Below are positions 35,109 through 43,799 of a stretch of DNA of 64,000 nt, one piece after another (the stretch's first letter is position 1; every line of letters starts with the position of its first letter). Source of the stretch: Actinotalea sp. Marseille-Q4924 (GTDB taxonomy: Bacteria > Actinomycetota > Actinomycetes > Actinomycetales > Cellulomonadaceae); NCBI RefSeq assembly GCF_916618755.1, contig NZ_CAKAKB010000001.1:248001-312000 (forward strand). The letters are read 5' to 3'. Below the pieces are notes generated by a model. That model did no database searches. It was not told where the DNA came from and worked only from the letters and a program-made list of their open reading frames with translations. The position numbers were made by a program, and so were the translations under genes.

Positions 35109-36107
35109 GTGCCCGAGGGTCATACCGTCCACCGCATCGCGCTGCAGCTCACCGCCGACATGGTCGGTCGCACCGTGGCCGTGTCGTCCCCCCAGGGGCG
35201 GTTCGCCGACGGCGCCGCGCTGCTGGACGGCCTGGAGATGGTGGCGGCACGCGCGCAGGGCAAGCACCTCTTCCTCGGCTTCGGCCACGGGACCGAGGCG
35301 GTCCTCGGCGCCGCTGCGCTGCGCTGGCTGCGGGTCCACCTCGGCCTCTACGGCGCCTGGGACTTCCACGGCGTCGTGTCCCCGATCGCCGACGCCGCCG
35401 TCGGCGCCGCCTCGCTCGGTGCCCCGCGCGCGCGGCGCGCCCGCCGGATGGGCGAGGGCGAGCGCGACGTGCCGGGCGCCGTGGGCGCCGTCCCGGCGAA
35501 CGGACAGGGGGGACCGCCCGGAGCCGATGACGCCCTGACGTGGCCCCCGGAACCGGTCGGACAGGTGCGGGTCCGCCTCGACACGGGCGCCACCCTCGCC
35601 GACCTGCGCGGCCCGACGGCGTGCACGGTCGTCACCCCGGACGAGGTGCGCGCCGTCGTCGCCGGCGCCGGACCGGACCCACGGACGGCCGGCCCCGAGG
35701 GCGAGGACGACTTCGTCCGGCGCCTGACGGCACGGCGCGTCGCGGTGGGGCAGCTGCTCATGGACCAGGCGGTGGTGAGCGGCATCGGCAACATCTACCG
35801 GGCGGAGATGCTGTTCCGGGCACGCCTGGACCCGTACACCCCTGGGACGCGGGTGCCGACGGACACCGCACGGGAGCTGTGGCGCGACTGGGTGGCGCTG
35901 CTCGACGACGGCGTGCGGACGGGGGTCATGGTGACGCGCGCGGACCTCTCGCCGGCCGGACGTGCCCGGGCGGTCTCGGAACCGGCGCTGCGGCACGCCG
36001 TCTACGGCCGCGCGGGTGAGCCGTGCCTGCGGTGCGGGACGCCGGTCGGCCTGGCGGAGATGGCGGGCCGCAAGCTCTACTGGTGCGCCGGCTGCCAGAC
36101 CGGCTGA
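35109..36107 (+). CDS. nei: Fpg/Nei family DNA glycosylase (endonuclease VIII type)
   Basis: A 332-aa protein. The mature N-terminus Pro2-Glu3 (PEGHT) supplies the catalytic proline and glutamate for base excision and beta/delta-elimination. VSGIGNIYRAE is the H2TH helix segment, and the C-terminal zinc finger is CLRCG...YWCAGCQ. Residues 110-145 are a Gly/Pro-rich insertion (RMGEGERDVPGAVGAVPANG). It removes oxidised pyrimidines from DNA. The GTG start is fixed by the PEGHT requirement and by the leaderless -10 box. Confidence 0.93.
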   Translation: MPEGHTVHRIALQLTADMVGRTVAVSSPQGRFADGAALLDGLEMVAARAQGKHLFLGFGHGTEAVLGAAALRWLRVHLGLYGAWDFHGVVSPIADAAVGAASLGAPRARRARRMGEGERDVPGAVGAVPANGQGGPPGADDALTWPPEPVGQVRVRLDTGATLADLRGPTACTVVTPDEVRAVVAGAGPDPRTAGPEGEDDFVRRLTARRVAVGQLLMDQAVVSGIGNIYRAEMLFRARLDPYTPGTRVPTDTARELWRDWVALLDDGVRTGVMVTRADLSPAGRARAVSEPALRHAVYGRAGEPCLRCGTPVGLAEMAGRKLYWCAGCQTG

Positions 36108-36142
36108 CCACTGCCGAAGCGGCCGAGCACCCGCGGACGCGA

Positions 36143-36174
36143 CGGAGGCCCCGCCGAGGACGGCGGGGCCTCCG
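36143..36174. terminator. Bidirectional hairpin terminator
   Basis: Perfect 13-bp stem (cggaggccccgcc / ggcggggcctccg) with a 6-nt loop between converging genes. Confidence 0.82.
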
Positions 36175-36205
36175 TGCGACGGCCCTCACGGGCCGGACGC
36201 AGAGG

Positions 36206-36967
36206 TCAGACGACGGGACCGGCGCTCGCGCCCCGACCGTTGTCGCTCGCGACGGGCTGAGCAGCGGCGCGGGCCTGCTGGTCGACGCTCGGGCTGCTCG
36301 CGACCTCGGCCTTGACGCGGCTCGTCTCCGCCTCGGCGGTCGCCAGGTACCGCTCCCAGCGGGTCTGCATCGGCTTGATGAGGCCACCACCGACACCGAC
36401 GATGACGACGCCCGAGATGGTGGCGAGGATCGCGACGAGGACCGGCACGGTGACCGTGACGGCGATGCCGACCTGGTTCAGCGCGGCGATGACGCCGAGA
36501 CCGATGATGGCGACGGCCGCCAGGTTCGCGAGCGCCTTGCCGTACGACAGGCCACCGAGGGTGTTCGTGATGAGCTCCTTGACCGCGGCGGCGATGGCAG
36601 CGGCGACGACCACGATGACGATCGCGACGAAGAGCTTGGGCAGGAAGGCGATGACGCCCTGGAGCAGCTCGCTGATCGGGTTCCGGCCGAAGACGCCGAA
36701 CGCCATCTGCAGGACGAAGAGCAGCAGCGCGTAGTAGACGATCTTGCTGACGATGTCCGAGGCGTCGTACTTGGACTTCGCCAGGGCCTTGCGGATCCCG
36801 CCGCGCTCCACGGCGCGGTCGAAGCCGACGCGCTCGAGGACCTTGTCGATCGCCTTGGCGACGACCTTGGCGATGATCCAGCCGATGATGAGGATGAGGA
36901 GGAAGCCGACCAGCTTCGGCACGAAGGTGACCACCTGGGTCCAGGCGGTCTCGAGTGCGTCGTTCAC
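36206..36967 (-). CDS. Conserved TM-helix-repeat (MscS-like) membrane protein
   Basis: A 253-aa protein with four hydrophobic segments spaced as in the conserved TM helix family related to small mechanosensitive channels: PKLVGFLLILIIGWIIAKVV, IVYYALLLFVLQMAFGVFG, LPKLFVAIVIVVVAAAIAAAVK and ALANLAAVAIIGLGVIAALN, plus a Gly/Val-rich final segment. It lacks the beta and C-terminal domains of full MscS. The tail is charged and coiled-coil-like. The GTG start has GGAG seven bases upstream. A role in osmotic or ion flux is plausible but unproven. Confidence 0.85.
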   Translation of the reverse strand: MNDALETAWTQVVTFVPKLVGFLLILIIGWIIAKVVAKAIDKVLERVGFDRAVERGGIRKALAKSKYDASDIVSKIVYYALLLFVLQMAFGVFGRNPISELLQGVIAFLPKLFVAIVIVVVAAAIAAAVKELITNTLGGLSYGKALANLAAVAIIGLGVIAALNQVGIAVTVTVPVLVAILATISGVVIVGVGGGLIKPMQTRWERYLATAEAETSRVKAEVASSPSVDQQARAAAQPVASDNGRGASAGPVV

Positions 36968-37192
36968 GTGGTTCTCCGGTCTCGTGGGGGCGTGACGGTC
37001 CGCCGGCACGAGGCCGACGCCGCCCGCGCGGCGGGACTGTCCCGCCGCTGTGGCCGCGCTGCCGTGGTCCGGGGCGGCGCCCAGTCATGGGAGCACCCGT
37101 CCGGCGGGGCGGCAACCGGAACCGCGAGGTGCCGCGCCGTCGTCCTCTGTCGTACCGTCTCGACGGACCACCACCGAGCAGCAGGGACGAGC

Positions 37193-38134
37193 ATGGACCT
37201 GAGGATCTTCACCGAGCCGCAGCAGGGCGCGAGCTACGAGGACGTCCTGCGCGTCGCGCAGGCCGCCGAGCGCCTCGGGTTCGACGCCTTCTTCCGGTCC
37301 GACCACTACCTGGCCATGGGGGGCGACGGCCTGCCCGGCCCCACCGACGCCTGGACGACCCTCGCCGGCCTCGCCCGCGAGACGGAGCGCATCCGCCTGG
37401 GCACCCTCGTCTCCTCCGCCACCTTCCGGCACCCCGGCGTGCTCGCGATCCAGGTGGCGCAGGTGGACCAGATGTCCGGAGGGCGCGTCGAGCTCGGCCT
37501 CGGCGCAGGCTGGTTCGCCGCCGAGCACGAGGCCTACGGCATCCCCTTCCCCGGGAGGCGCTTCGGCATGCTCTCCGAGCAGCTCGAGGTCGTCACCGGG
37601 CTGTGGTCGACACCCGTCGGCGAGCGCTTCGACCACCGCGGGAGGCACTACACCCTGACCGACTCCCCGGCGCTGCCCAAGCCGGCGCAGCAGGGCGGCC
37701 GCGACGGCGCGACCGGCGTCCCGGTGATCGTCGGTGGGAACGGTCCTCGCCGCACGCCAGCGCTCGCCGCCCGCTTCGCCGCCGAGTACAACTCCTCGTT
37801 CCCGGAGATCTCCGACATCCCCCAGGCCTTCGCCCGCGTGCGAGCCGCGTGCGAGGAGATCGGTCGCCCGGCGGACGAGCTCGTCTACTCGGTCGCGCTC
37901 GTCCTGGCCGTCGGCAGCGACGACGCGGAGCTCGCCCGGCGCGCGGAGGCGATCGGGCGCGAACCGGCCGAGCTCCGCGAGCACGGCGTCGCGGGCACGG
38001 TCGCCGAGGCCGTCGACCGCATCGGGGCGCTGCGCGACATGGGCGTCGAGCGGCTGTACCTGCAGGTGCTCGACCTGCAGGACCTGGACCACCTCGAGCT
38101 GGTGGCGAGCGAGGTCGCCCCGCACGCCCGCTGA
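37193..38134 (+). CDS. LLM-class F420-dependent oxidoreductase (TIGR03560 type)
   Basis: A 313-aa luciferase-like protein with MDLRIFTEPQQGASYEDVLRVAQ, FDAFFRSDHYLAMGG, RLGTLVSSATFRHPGVLAIQVAQVDQMSGGRVELGLGAGW and PVIVGGNGPRRTPALAARFA. These match the F420-type TIGR03560 subfamily of actinobacteria. TACCGT at 37153-37158 is a plausible -10 box, giving a leader of about 30 nt. The substrate is unknown. Confidence 0.92.
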   Translation: MDLRIFTEPQQGASYEDVLRVAQAAERLGFDAFFRSDHYLAMGGDGLPGPTDAWTTLAGLARETERIRLGTLVSSATFRHPGVLAIQVAQVDQMSGGRVELGLGAGWFAAEHEAYGIPFPGRRFGMLSEQLEVVTGLWSTPVGERFDHRGRHYTLTDSPALPKPAQQGGRDGATGVPVIVGGNGPRRTPALAARFAAEYNSSFPEISDIPQAFARVRAACEEIGRPADELVYSVALVLAVGSDDAELARRAEAIGREPAELREHGVAGTVAEAVDRIGALRDMGVERLYLQVLDLQDLDHLELVASEVAPHAR

Positions 38135-38155
38135 GGTCCCCGCCCGCCCGCCCGG

Positions 38156-39448
38156 TCAGGAGGCAGGCGTGCGCTCGGTGGACGGGGCGGCGGGCGTCCC
38201 GGCGCGCACGGCCTCCGTCACTGCCGCCACCACGGCCAGGACGAGCAGCGCGTGCAGTCCGGCGTTGCGGACCGCGAGCGCGCCGGTGACCAGCGGGTCG
38301 CCGGCGACGAAGGCCGAGTAGCCCCACGGGAAGACGACCTGGGTGAGCGCCGCGACCACGAGGGTCAGCGCCGCGGCGACCCGCGGCCAGGCGGGGCCGA
38401 CCCCGCGCCCGGCGCCGGCCACGAGCGCCACGACCACCGGGGCGGCCAGCCACGCGACGAACTGCGGGGACCCGACCTTGTTGGCGACGACGAGCCAGAC
38501 CGTCAGCGCCAGGCTCGACGGGAGGAGGACCGCGGCGGCCGCACCCCGTCGGCGGGCGACCACCAGCCCGGCCGCCGCCACGGCCAGGCCGACGGGCAGC
38601 ACGACGTCCAGCACGCCGGCGGCGGTGGCGGCGGCGGGAGCGGACACCTCGTAGGTGACGAGGTCGTCGTCGTAGGAGACCCCGGTGCGGCCGTCCAGCG
38701 CCGCACCGAGCACCCACGGCGTCGCCGCGACCGCCTCGGCCTGCATGCCCCGGTCGGTCTGCGTCGTGAGGAAGGAGAAGGGTGCCCCCCCGAGGAGGAG
38801 GACCGTGCCCACCACGGCACCGCTCACCGCTGCCGCGGGCAGCACCACGTCGCGCCACGGCCGCCGCGCGGCCGCCGCGACCGGCAGGAGGAGAGGCCCC
38901 GACGCCACCTTGACCCACGCCCCGGCGGCGAGCAGGGCGGCGGCCCACCGGGTGGCGCCGGCGGTCCTGCCGCCCGTGGCGGCGAGCAGCCCCAGCGCGG
39001 CCAGCGGGACGACGACGGCGTCCAGCCGCCCGAGTGCCACGGGGCCGAGGGCGACGAGGAAGGCGAGCCACCACAGGGCCGCCGTCGTCGCGCCGCGCCG
39101 GAGCAGCGCCGCCACGACGACGGCGTCCAGCGCGGTCACCATCGTCGACCACGCCAGGGCGTACCCGGGGGTGGAGACGACGGTCACCAGCCCGGGCAGG
39201 AGCACGGGCGCCAGGGCCCCCGGCGGGTAGACCCACGGCATGTCCAGGACGGGCCGCGGCTCGTCGAAGCCGAGGAACGAGCCCGCCCACCAGCGGTAGA
39301 GGTCGACGTCCCAGAACGCCTCCGCCGGGACGACGACGACGCCGAGGAGGGCGAGGCCCGCGTGCACGGCGGCGAACGCCACCCAGACGGCCACGCGGCC
39401 CCGGCGCCCGGGCGGCGTGGCGGTGCGCGCGCGCCCGGGCTCGGCCAC
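38156..39448 (-). CDS. GT87-like integral membrane mannosyltransferase family protein
   Basis: About 430 aa with roughly ten transmembrane segments and the first-loop signature FWDVDLYRWWAGSFLG...MPWVYPPGALAPVLL seen in GT87/DUF2029 polyprenol-phosphate-mannose-dependent enzymes. The DVDLY acidic pair is the expected catalytic or metal site, on the outer face. The product may be a cell-wall glycolipid or glycan. The GTG at 39448 lies six bases past the end of the DUF4190 gene; a GTG at 39481 would overlap that gene. No ribosome site distinguishes them. Confidence 0.8.
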   Translation of the reverse strand: MAEPGRARTATPPGRRGRVAVWVAFAAVHAGLALLGVVVVPAEAFWDVDLYRWWAGSFLGFDEPRPVLDMPWVYPPGALAPVLLPGLVTVVSTPGYALAWSTMVTALDAVVVAALLRRGATTAALWWLAFLVALGPVALGRLDAVVVPLAALGLLAATGGRTAGATRWAAALLAAGAWVKVASGPLLLPVAAAARRPWRDVVLPAAAVSGAVVGTVLLLGGAPFSFLTTQTDRGMQAEAVAATPWVLGAALDGRTGVSYDDDLVTYEVSAPAAATAAGVLDVVLPVGLAVAAAGLVVARRRGAAAAVLLPSSLALTVWLVVANKVGSPQFVAWLAAPVVVALVAGAGRGVGPAWPRVAAALTLVVAALTQVVFPWGYSAFVAGDPLVTGALAVRNAGLHALLVLAVVAAVTEAVRAGTPAAPSTERTPAS

Positions 39449-39453
39449 GGGGA

Positions 39454-39873
39454 TCAGTACGTCGTGGTGACCTGGTCCCACGGGAGGACGGAGACGAACG
39501 CGACCAGCGCGATGACCGCCAGGATCGCCAGGACGATGGTGATGTAGCCGATGATGAGGCCCGCCTTCGCCAGGCCCGCGCCGCCCTCGCCGGTCTCGCG
39601 GATCTGCCGGACGGCCATGTGCCCCGTGATGATGCCCACGATGCTGCCGAGGATCGGGACGGCCGTGAACCCCAGGATCGAGCTGATCAGGGACACGATC
39701 GCCATCGTGTTCGTCTTGGGCGCGGTCGGGTAGCCGCCGCCGTACTGGCCGCCGTAGGGCTGCTGCGCGTACGGCTGCTGGTAGGGCTGCTGGCCCCCGG
39801 CCGGCGGCTGCGAGCCGTAGGGCTGGTCGGACGGCTGCCCGCCGTACGGCTGGCCCGGGTTCTGGTCGCTCAC
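39454..39873 (-). CDS. DUF4190-domain membrane protein
   Basis: A 139-aa protein. Residues 1-50 are a Gln/Pro/Tyr/Gly-rich cytoplasmic tail with repeated QPYGGQP-like units. Two transmembrane segments follow: MAIVSLISSILGFTAVPILGSIVGIITGHMAV and GLIIGYITIVLAILAVIALVAFV. This matches the DUF4190 family of actinobacterial membrane proteins of unknown function. The GTG start has AGGAG just upstream. The GT87-like gene follows closely and may be co-transcribed. Confidence 0.88.
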   Translation of the reverse strand: MSDQNPGQPYGGQPSDQPYGSQPPAGGQQPYQQPYAQQPYGGQYGGGYPTAPKTNTMAIVSLISSILGFTAVPILGSIVGIITGHMAVRQIRETGEGGAGLAKAGLIIGYITIVLAILAVIALVAFVSVLPWDQVTTTY

Positions 39874-39994
39874 GGTGTCTCCTGGATGCGCTGGGTCGTC
39901 GGACGCGCGGTGCTCCCGTCGGCGGCGTCGGCCCCCGACCGTCACGAACCCGTCCAGCATGGCACGGGCCTACGTCGCAGCGCCGGTGGCTCGC

Positions 39995-40000
39995 TAGTGT
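39995..40000 (+). promoter_or_regulatory. -10 box TAGTGT upstream of the permease gene
   Basis: TAGTGT lies about 54 bp before the ATG of the permease gene, which has its own GGAGGAG ribosome site. Confidence 0.4.
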
Positions 40001-40053
40001 TCACCCGGCCCTGCGGCGCCCGCCGGGGCCGGGTGCGCGCGGAGGAGTCCCGG

Positions 40054-41412
40054 ATGAGCAGGATCGGCTGGAGTCTGCACGGCGACGGGCGCCGGGTGTC
40101 GCCCGGCGCGGTCGTGGCGCCGCACGAGCGGCTGTCGTGGCCGCGGACCCTCGGCATCGGCATGCAGCACGTGGTCGCGATGTTCGGCGCGACGATCCTC
40201 GTGCCGGCCATCACCGGCTTCGACGCCTCGACGACGCTGTTCTTCTCCGCGGCCGGCACCGCGCTCTTCCTCCTCATCACCGGCAACCGCCTGCCGAGCT
40301 ACCTCGGCTCGTCGTTCGCCTTCATCGCCCCGATCCTCGCCGCGACGGCAACGGGCGGTCAGTCGGCGGCCGTCGGCGGCGTCCTCGTCACCGGGGTGCT
40401 CCTGGCCGTCGTCGGCGTGGTCGTGCACGTCGCCGGCGCGCGGTGGATCGACCTGGTGATGCCGCCGATCGTCACGGGCACGATCGTCGCGCTCATCGGC
40501 CTCAACCTCGCCCCCGTCGCCTGGGGCCTGCCCCAGCCCGACGGCTCCTTCTCCGGCTTCCGCGGGGCCCCGCTGACGGCGCTCGTGACCCTGGCCGCGA
40601 TCGTGCTGACGACGGTGCTGTTCCGCGGCATGCTCGGCCGGCTCGCGATCCTCGTGGGCGTCGTCGTCGGGTACCTCTTCGCCCTGCTGCGCGGCGAGGT
40701 CGACCTCGCCGGGGTGCGGGAGGCCGCATGGGTGGGCCTGCCGTCCTTCACGGCCCCGTCGCTGGACCTCGGCGTCCTGGTCCTCTTCCTGCCGGTCGTG
40801 CTCGTGCTGGTCGCGGAGAACGTCGGGCACGTCAAGTCCGTCGCCGCGATGACCGGCCAGGACCTGGACCCGCTCATGGGCCGGGCGCTCGCCGCCGACG
40901 GCGCCGCGACGACCCTCGCCGGGCTCGGCGGCGGCTCCGGCACCACGACGTACGCGGAGAACATCGGCGTCATGGCGGCGACGAAGGTCTACTCGACCGC
41001 CGCCTACTGGGTGGCCGCCGGCGCCGCGCTGGTGCTGAGCATGTCGCCGAAGTTCGGGGCGCTCGTCGGGTCGGTGCCCGTGGGGGTGCTCGGCGGGGCC
41101 GCGACGCTGCTCTACGGGATGATCGGCATCCTCGGCGCGCGCATCTGGGTGCAGAACCGCGTCGACTTCTCCGACCCGGTCAACCTCACGACGGCCGGCA
41201 TCGCGATCATCGTGGGCATCGCCAACTACACGTGGATCCCGCGCGAGGGCCTGGAGTTCACCGGCATCGCGCTCGGCACGGCCGCCGCCCTCGGCATCTA
41301 CCACGTGATGCGCGTGCTGGCCCGGTGGCGCGGGACGAGCCAGGAGCCGGCGAGCCCCGCGTCCGTGCCGGGTGGCGACGAGCTGGACCGCGCCGGCACA
41401 CCCCGCCACTGA
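40054..41412 (+). CDS. Nucleobase:cation symporter-2 family permease (uracil/xanthine type)
   Basis: A 452-aa protein with about 12 to 14 transmembrane segments. It has the NCS2 marks GMQHVVAMFGATILVP near the start, SSFAFIAPI, the carboxylate segment FLPVVLVLVAENVGHVKSV (Glu in VAEN), and GGGSGTTTYAENIGVMAATKVYS with a second AENIG. These resemble UraA-type uracil permeases. It imports a nucleobase with protons. The C-terminal tail is hydrophilic. GGAGGAG precedes the ATG; a large hairpin follows. Confidence 0.9.
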   Translation: MSRIGWSLHGDGRRVSPGAVVAPHERLSWPRTLGIGMQHVVAMFGATILVPAITGFDASTTLFFSAAGTALFLLITGNRLPSYLGSSFAFIAPILAATATGGQSAAVGGVLVTGVLLAVVGVVVHVAGARWIDLVMPPIVTGTIVALIGLNLAPVAWGLPQPDGSFSGFRGAPLTALVTLAAIVLTTVLFRGMLGRLAILVGVVVGYLFALLRGEVDLAGVREAAWVGLPSFTAPSLDLGVLVLFLPVVLVLVAENVGHVKSVAAMTGQDLDPLMGRALAADGAATTLAGLGGGSGTTTYAENIGVMAATKVYSTAAYWVAAGAALVLSMSPKFGALVGSVPVGVLGGAATLLYGMIGILGARIWVQNRVDFSDPVNLTTAGIAIIVGIANYTWIPREGLEFTGIALGTAAALGIYHVMRVLARWRGTSQEPASPASVPGGDELDRAGTPRH

Positions 41413-41461
41413 CGGCCACTGACCGCCGCTGCCCACCCGTCCCCCACCACCGATCCGCAGG

Positions 41462-41506
41462 AACGGGGAAGGTCCGTTGCGCCATGCGCAACCGAGCTTC
41501 CCCGTT
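41462..41506. terminator. Two-part hairpin between converging genes
   Basis: The outer arms aacggggaag/cttccccgtt (10 bp) and the inner arms ttgcgc/gcgcaa (6 bp, 3-nt loop cat) form a cruciform-like structure interrupted by 5-nt internal loops. It is AT-richer than its surroundings and probably terminates both the permease and GNAT genes. Confidence 0.65.
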
Positions 41507-41528
41507 GTGAAGGTGTCCGGGGGGCGGG

Positions 41529-42173
41529 TCAGCGGAGCAGGAGGCCCAGGAGGTGGCCGGCGGCGGCGTCGGGGTCGTCGATCGCCTCGGGGCTGCCGGC
41601 CGGGACGGGCGGGATCGGCTCGAAGCCGAGGTGCCGGTAGAAGGCCCGGGCGCGCTGGTTGCCCGGGTCGACGCCGAGCATCACCCCGGGCACCTCCCGC
41701 ACCCGTAGGGCGGCCAGCAGGTGCTCGACCAGGCGGCGCCCGCCGCCGCGCCCCTGGGCCCGTGGCAGCAGGTCGATGTGGAGGTGCGCCGGCCACGTCG
41801 CCGCGATGGACGGCGGCGTGCGCTCGGGGTGCCGGACGAGGGCGAGCAGCTCGGCGTCCGGTGACCCGGCGGGCACGTCGCGCCACCTGTCGGCGTCGGC
41901 GCGCAGCCGGGGCCACCACTCCTGCTCGCACCGACGCTCGAACGCCAGGGTGTCCGCGACCCCGACGACGTAGCCGACCACCGTGTCGTCGTCGTCGTCG
42001 GTGAGGACGAAGGCGAGCTCGGGGCTCAGCGCGAGGTACGGGCCGACGTAGACGTCGCCGAGGAGCTGCGGGTCCGCGTAGTGCTCGGTCGCGTCCTGCC
42101 CGGCGTCGCCCGTGCGCAGGCAGATCTCGTACAGCCGGTCGGTGTCGCGAGGCCTCGCCCGCCGCACCGCCAC
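41529..42173 (-). CDS. GNAT family N-acetyltransferase
   Basis: A 214-aa acetyltransferase with VRRARPRDTDRLYEICLRTGDAG, LAFVLTDDDDDTVVGYVVG and the acetyl-CoA loop RAQGRGGGRRLVEHLLAAL, then GVDPGNQRARAFYRHLGFEPI. This layout resembles the larger GNATs related to O-GlcNAcase acetyltransferase domains and mycothiol-type enzymes. The GTG start is seven bases after the LytR_C stop, so it is the last gene of a three-gene minus-strand operon. The acceptor is unknown. Confidence 0.9.
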   Translation of the reverse strand: MAVRRARPRDTDRLYEICLRTGDAGQDATEHYADPQLLGDVYVGPYLALSPELAFVLTDDDDDTVVGYVVGVADTLAFERRCEQEWWPRLRADADRWRDVPAGSPDAELLALVRHPERTPPSIAATWPAHLHIDLLPRAQGRGGGRRLVEHLLAALRVREVPGVMLGVDPGNQRARAFYRHLGFEPIPPVPAGSPEAIDDPDAAAGHLLGLLLR

Positions 42174-42180
42174 GGGGCCC

Positions 42181-42879
42181 TCAGCCCTCGGCGGTCCCGG
42201 CGTCGGCCGCGCCCTCGACCGCGCCCTCGGCGGTCGTCGCCTCGGCCGCCTCGCCCTCGGCGGGCGGACCCTCGGGCGCCGTCTGGAGCGCCTGGTCCAG
42301 CGGGACGCACCCCGTGGGCGCGGAGAGCGGCTGGTCCGGCGCCAGCGTGATGAGCGTCGGGTCGAGCAGGCTCGTGAACGCGTCGCCCAGGATGAGGTCG
42401 ACCGTCGGGTCCGCACGGAGGTCGAGCTCCAGGACGGGCGCCTCGAGCTGTGCCGCCAGGGTGTACGCGCTGCGCAGACCCTGCTCGCCGAACCGGATGA
42501 GGGTCGTGCCGGCGTACCCGCCGGGGAAGTTGTCCGTCGCGGCGACCACGAACCCGCGGGCGGCCAGGTCGTTGCTCACCTCCCCGGCGAGGCCGGCCGT
42601 GCCCGCACCGTTGAGGACCCGCACCTGCGTCTCGGCGTAGGTCGCGGGCAGGGTCCCCTCCGGGGGGCACGGCGGCGCGGCCACCGTGGGGGCGGGGGTG
42701 CTGAGGGTCGTGAAGTCGCGCGCGAACGGGGCGCTCACGACGCCGGTGTACACGGCGGCAGCACCCAGCCCGGCGACGGCCATCGCGGCGATCATCGCGC
42801 CGAAGACGACGGCCTGGCGCTCGCGGCGGTGGCGGCGGCGCAGCTGGCGGGCTCGCTCGGCGCTCGTGGGCGTGGCCAT
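42181..42879 (-). CDS. LytR C-terminal domain protein
   Basis: A 232-aa protein. A basic cytoplasmic start (RARQLRRRHRRERQ) precedes one transmembrane helix (AVVFGAMIAAMAVAGLGAAAVYT). The extracellular LytR_C domain has TQVRVLNGAGTAGLAGEVSNDLAARGF and RFGEQGLRSAYTLAAQL, and the end is Glu/Ala-rich. LytR_C domains are found in actinobacterial envelope proteins near the LCP ligases. The ATG overlaps the stop of the preceding gene (ATGGACTGATGG). Confidence 0.9.
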   Translation of the reverse strand: MATPTSAERARQLRRRHRRERQAVVFGAMIAAMAVAGLGAAAVYTGVVSAPFARDFTTLSTPAPTVAAPPCPPEGTLPATYAETQVRVLNGAGTAGLAGEVSNDLAARGFVVAATDNFPGGYAGTTLIRFGEQGLRSAYTLAAQLEAPVLELDLRADPTVDLILGDAFTSLLDPTLITLAPDQPLSAPTGCVPLDQALQTAPEGPPAEGEAAEATTAEGAVEGAADAGTAEG

Positions 42880-43175
42880 CAGTCCATCACCAGGACGCGC
42901 GCGTGGAGGATCGGGCGCTGCTGGAGGGCGGCGCGGACCGCGCGGTGGAGCCCGTCCTCGAGGTACATGACCCCCTTGTACTGCACGACGTGCGCGAACA
43001 GGTCGCCGTAGAACGTGGAGTCCTCCGACAGCAGGTTGACCAGGTCGAGCGTCCGCTTGGTCGTCACCAGGTCGTCGAGCCGCACCTGGCGGGGCGGGAC
43101 CTCGGCCCACTCCTTGGGCGTGGTCAGGCCGTGGTCCGGGTACGGACGTCCGTCACCGACGGCCTTGAATATCAC
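42879..43175 (-). CDS. VapB-like antitoxin family protein (conserved actinobacterial DUF)
   Basis: A 98-aa protein with MIFKAVGDGRPYPDHGLT, PPRQVRLDDLVTTKRTLDLVNLL and VVQYKGVMYLEDGLHRAVRAALQQR. It is conserved in actinobacteria, usually paired with the LytR_C gene, and is often labelled a VapB-type antitoxin, but no toxin gene adjoins it. The GTG start lies six bases after a TAGACT -10 box, so the message is probably leaderless. Its DNA-binding or regulatory role is uncertain. Confidence 0.82.
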   Translation of the reverse strand: MIFKAVGDGRPYPDHGLTTPKEWAEVPPRQVRLDDLVTTKRTLDLVNLLSEDSTFYGDLFAHVVQYKGVMYLEDGLHRAVRAALQQRPILHARVLVMD

Positions 43176-43181
43176 GCCCCG

Positions 43182-43187
43182 AGTCTA
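43182..43187 (-). promoter_or_regulatory. -10 box TAGACT, leaderless promoter
   Basis: On the minus strand TAGACT is followed by cggggc and the GTG at 43175. Confidence 0.6.
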
Positions 43188-43310
43188 GTGGCGTGTCCCG
43201 GCCGTGCCTGTCATGCCGGTCGTGACGCGTGGCGGCCTCCGGTTGCGGAAGAGGCGTCCGCGGGTGAGCCTGACAACGGAAAAGCGAACGCCAACCGGAA
43301 GGAAAGTGCC

Positions 43311-43799
43311 ATGTCGCAGACCACGGGTAGCACGACCCCCAAGACCCCCGGACGCAGCCAGGCCGGGAGTGACGTCTCGACCACGGGCGGCGGTGGCGGC
43401 CTCGTGACCGAGCAGGGTCGCACGAGCATCGCCGACGGCGTCGTCAGCAAGATCGCCGGCATCGCGACGCGCGAGGTCGACGGGGTGTTCGCTGTGGGTG
43501 GTGGCGCGGCGCGCGCGATGGGCGCCGTCCGCGAGCGGATCGGTGGCAAGAACCACGGTCAGGGCGTGTCGGTCGAGGTCGGGGAGCGGCAGGCAGCCGT
43601 GGACGTCGACGTCGTCGTGGAGTACGGCTACGCGATCGCGGACGTCGCGGACGGCGTCCGACGCAACGTCATCCGGTCGATCGAGCGCATGACCGGGCTC
43701 GAGGTCACCGAGGTGAACGTGGCCGTCGGCGACATCCACATCCCCGGCGAGGAGAGCGACGAGGACGACAAGCAGGAGCAGGAGCCCCGGGTCCGGTGA
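43311..43799 (+). CDS. Asp23/Gls24 family envelope stress protein
   Basis: A 162-aa protein with a Thr/Gly-rich N-terminal tail, then the Asp23 core: GRTSIADGVVSKIAGIATREVDGVFAV, VSVEVGERQAAVDVDVVVEYG and IADVADGVRRNVIRSIERMTGLEVTEVNVAV. The C-terminus is acidic. In Firmicutes, Asp23 lies under the membrane and is anchored by AmaP, which is encoded four genes downstream here. It opens an operon with overlapping starts. GGAAGGAAAG precedes the ATG. Confidence 0.92.
   Translation: MSQTTGSTTPKTPGRSQAGSDVSTTGGGGGLVTEQGRTSIADGVVSKIAGIATREVDGVFAVGGGAARAMGAVRERIGGKNHGQGVSVEVGERQAAVDVDVVVEYGYAIADVADGVRRNVIRSIERMTGLEVTEVNVAVGDIHIPGEESDEDDKQEQEPRVR

Noticed and set aside
42879-43175. Toxin-antitoxin system
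   Set aside because: The VapB-like label rests on family naming only. No PIN-domain or other toxin gene adjoins it; it is coupled to LytR_C and GNAT genes instead.
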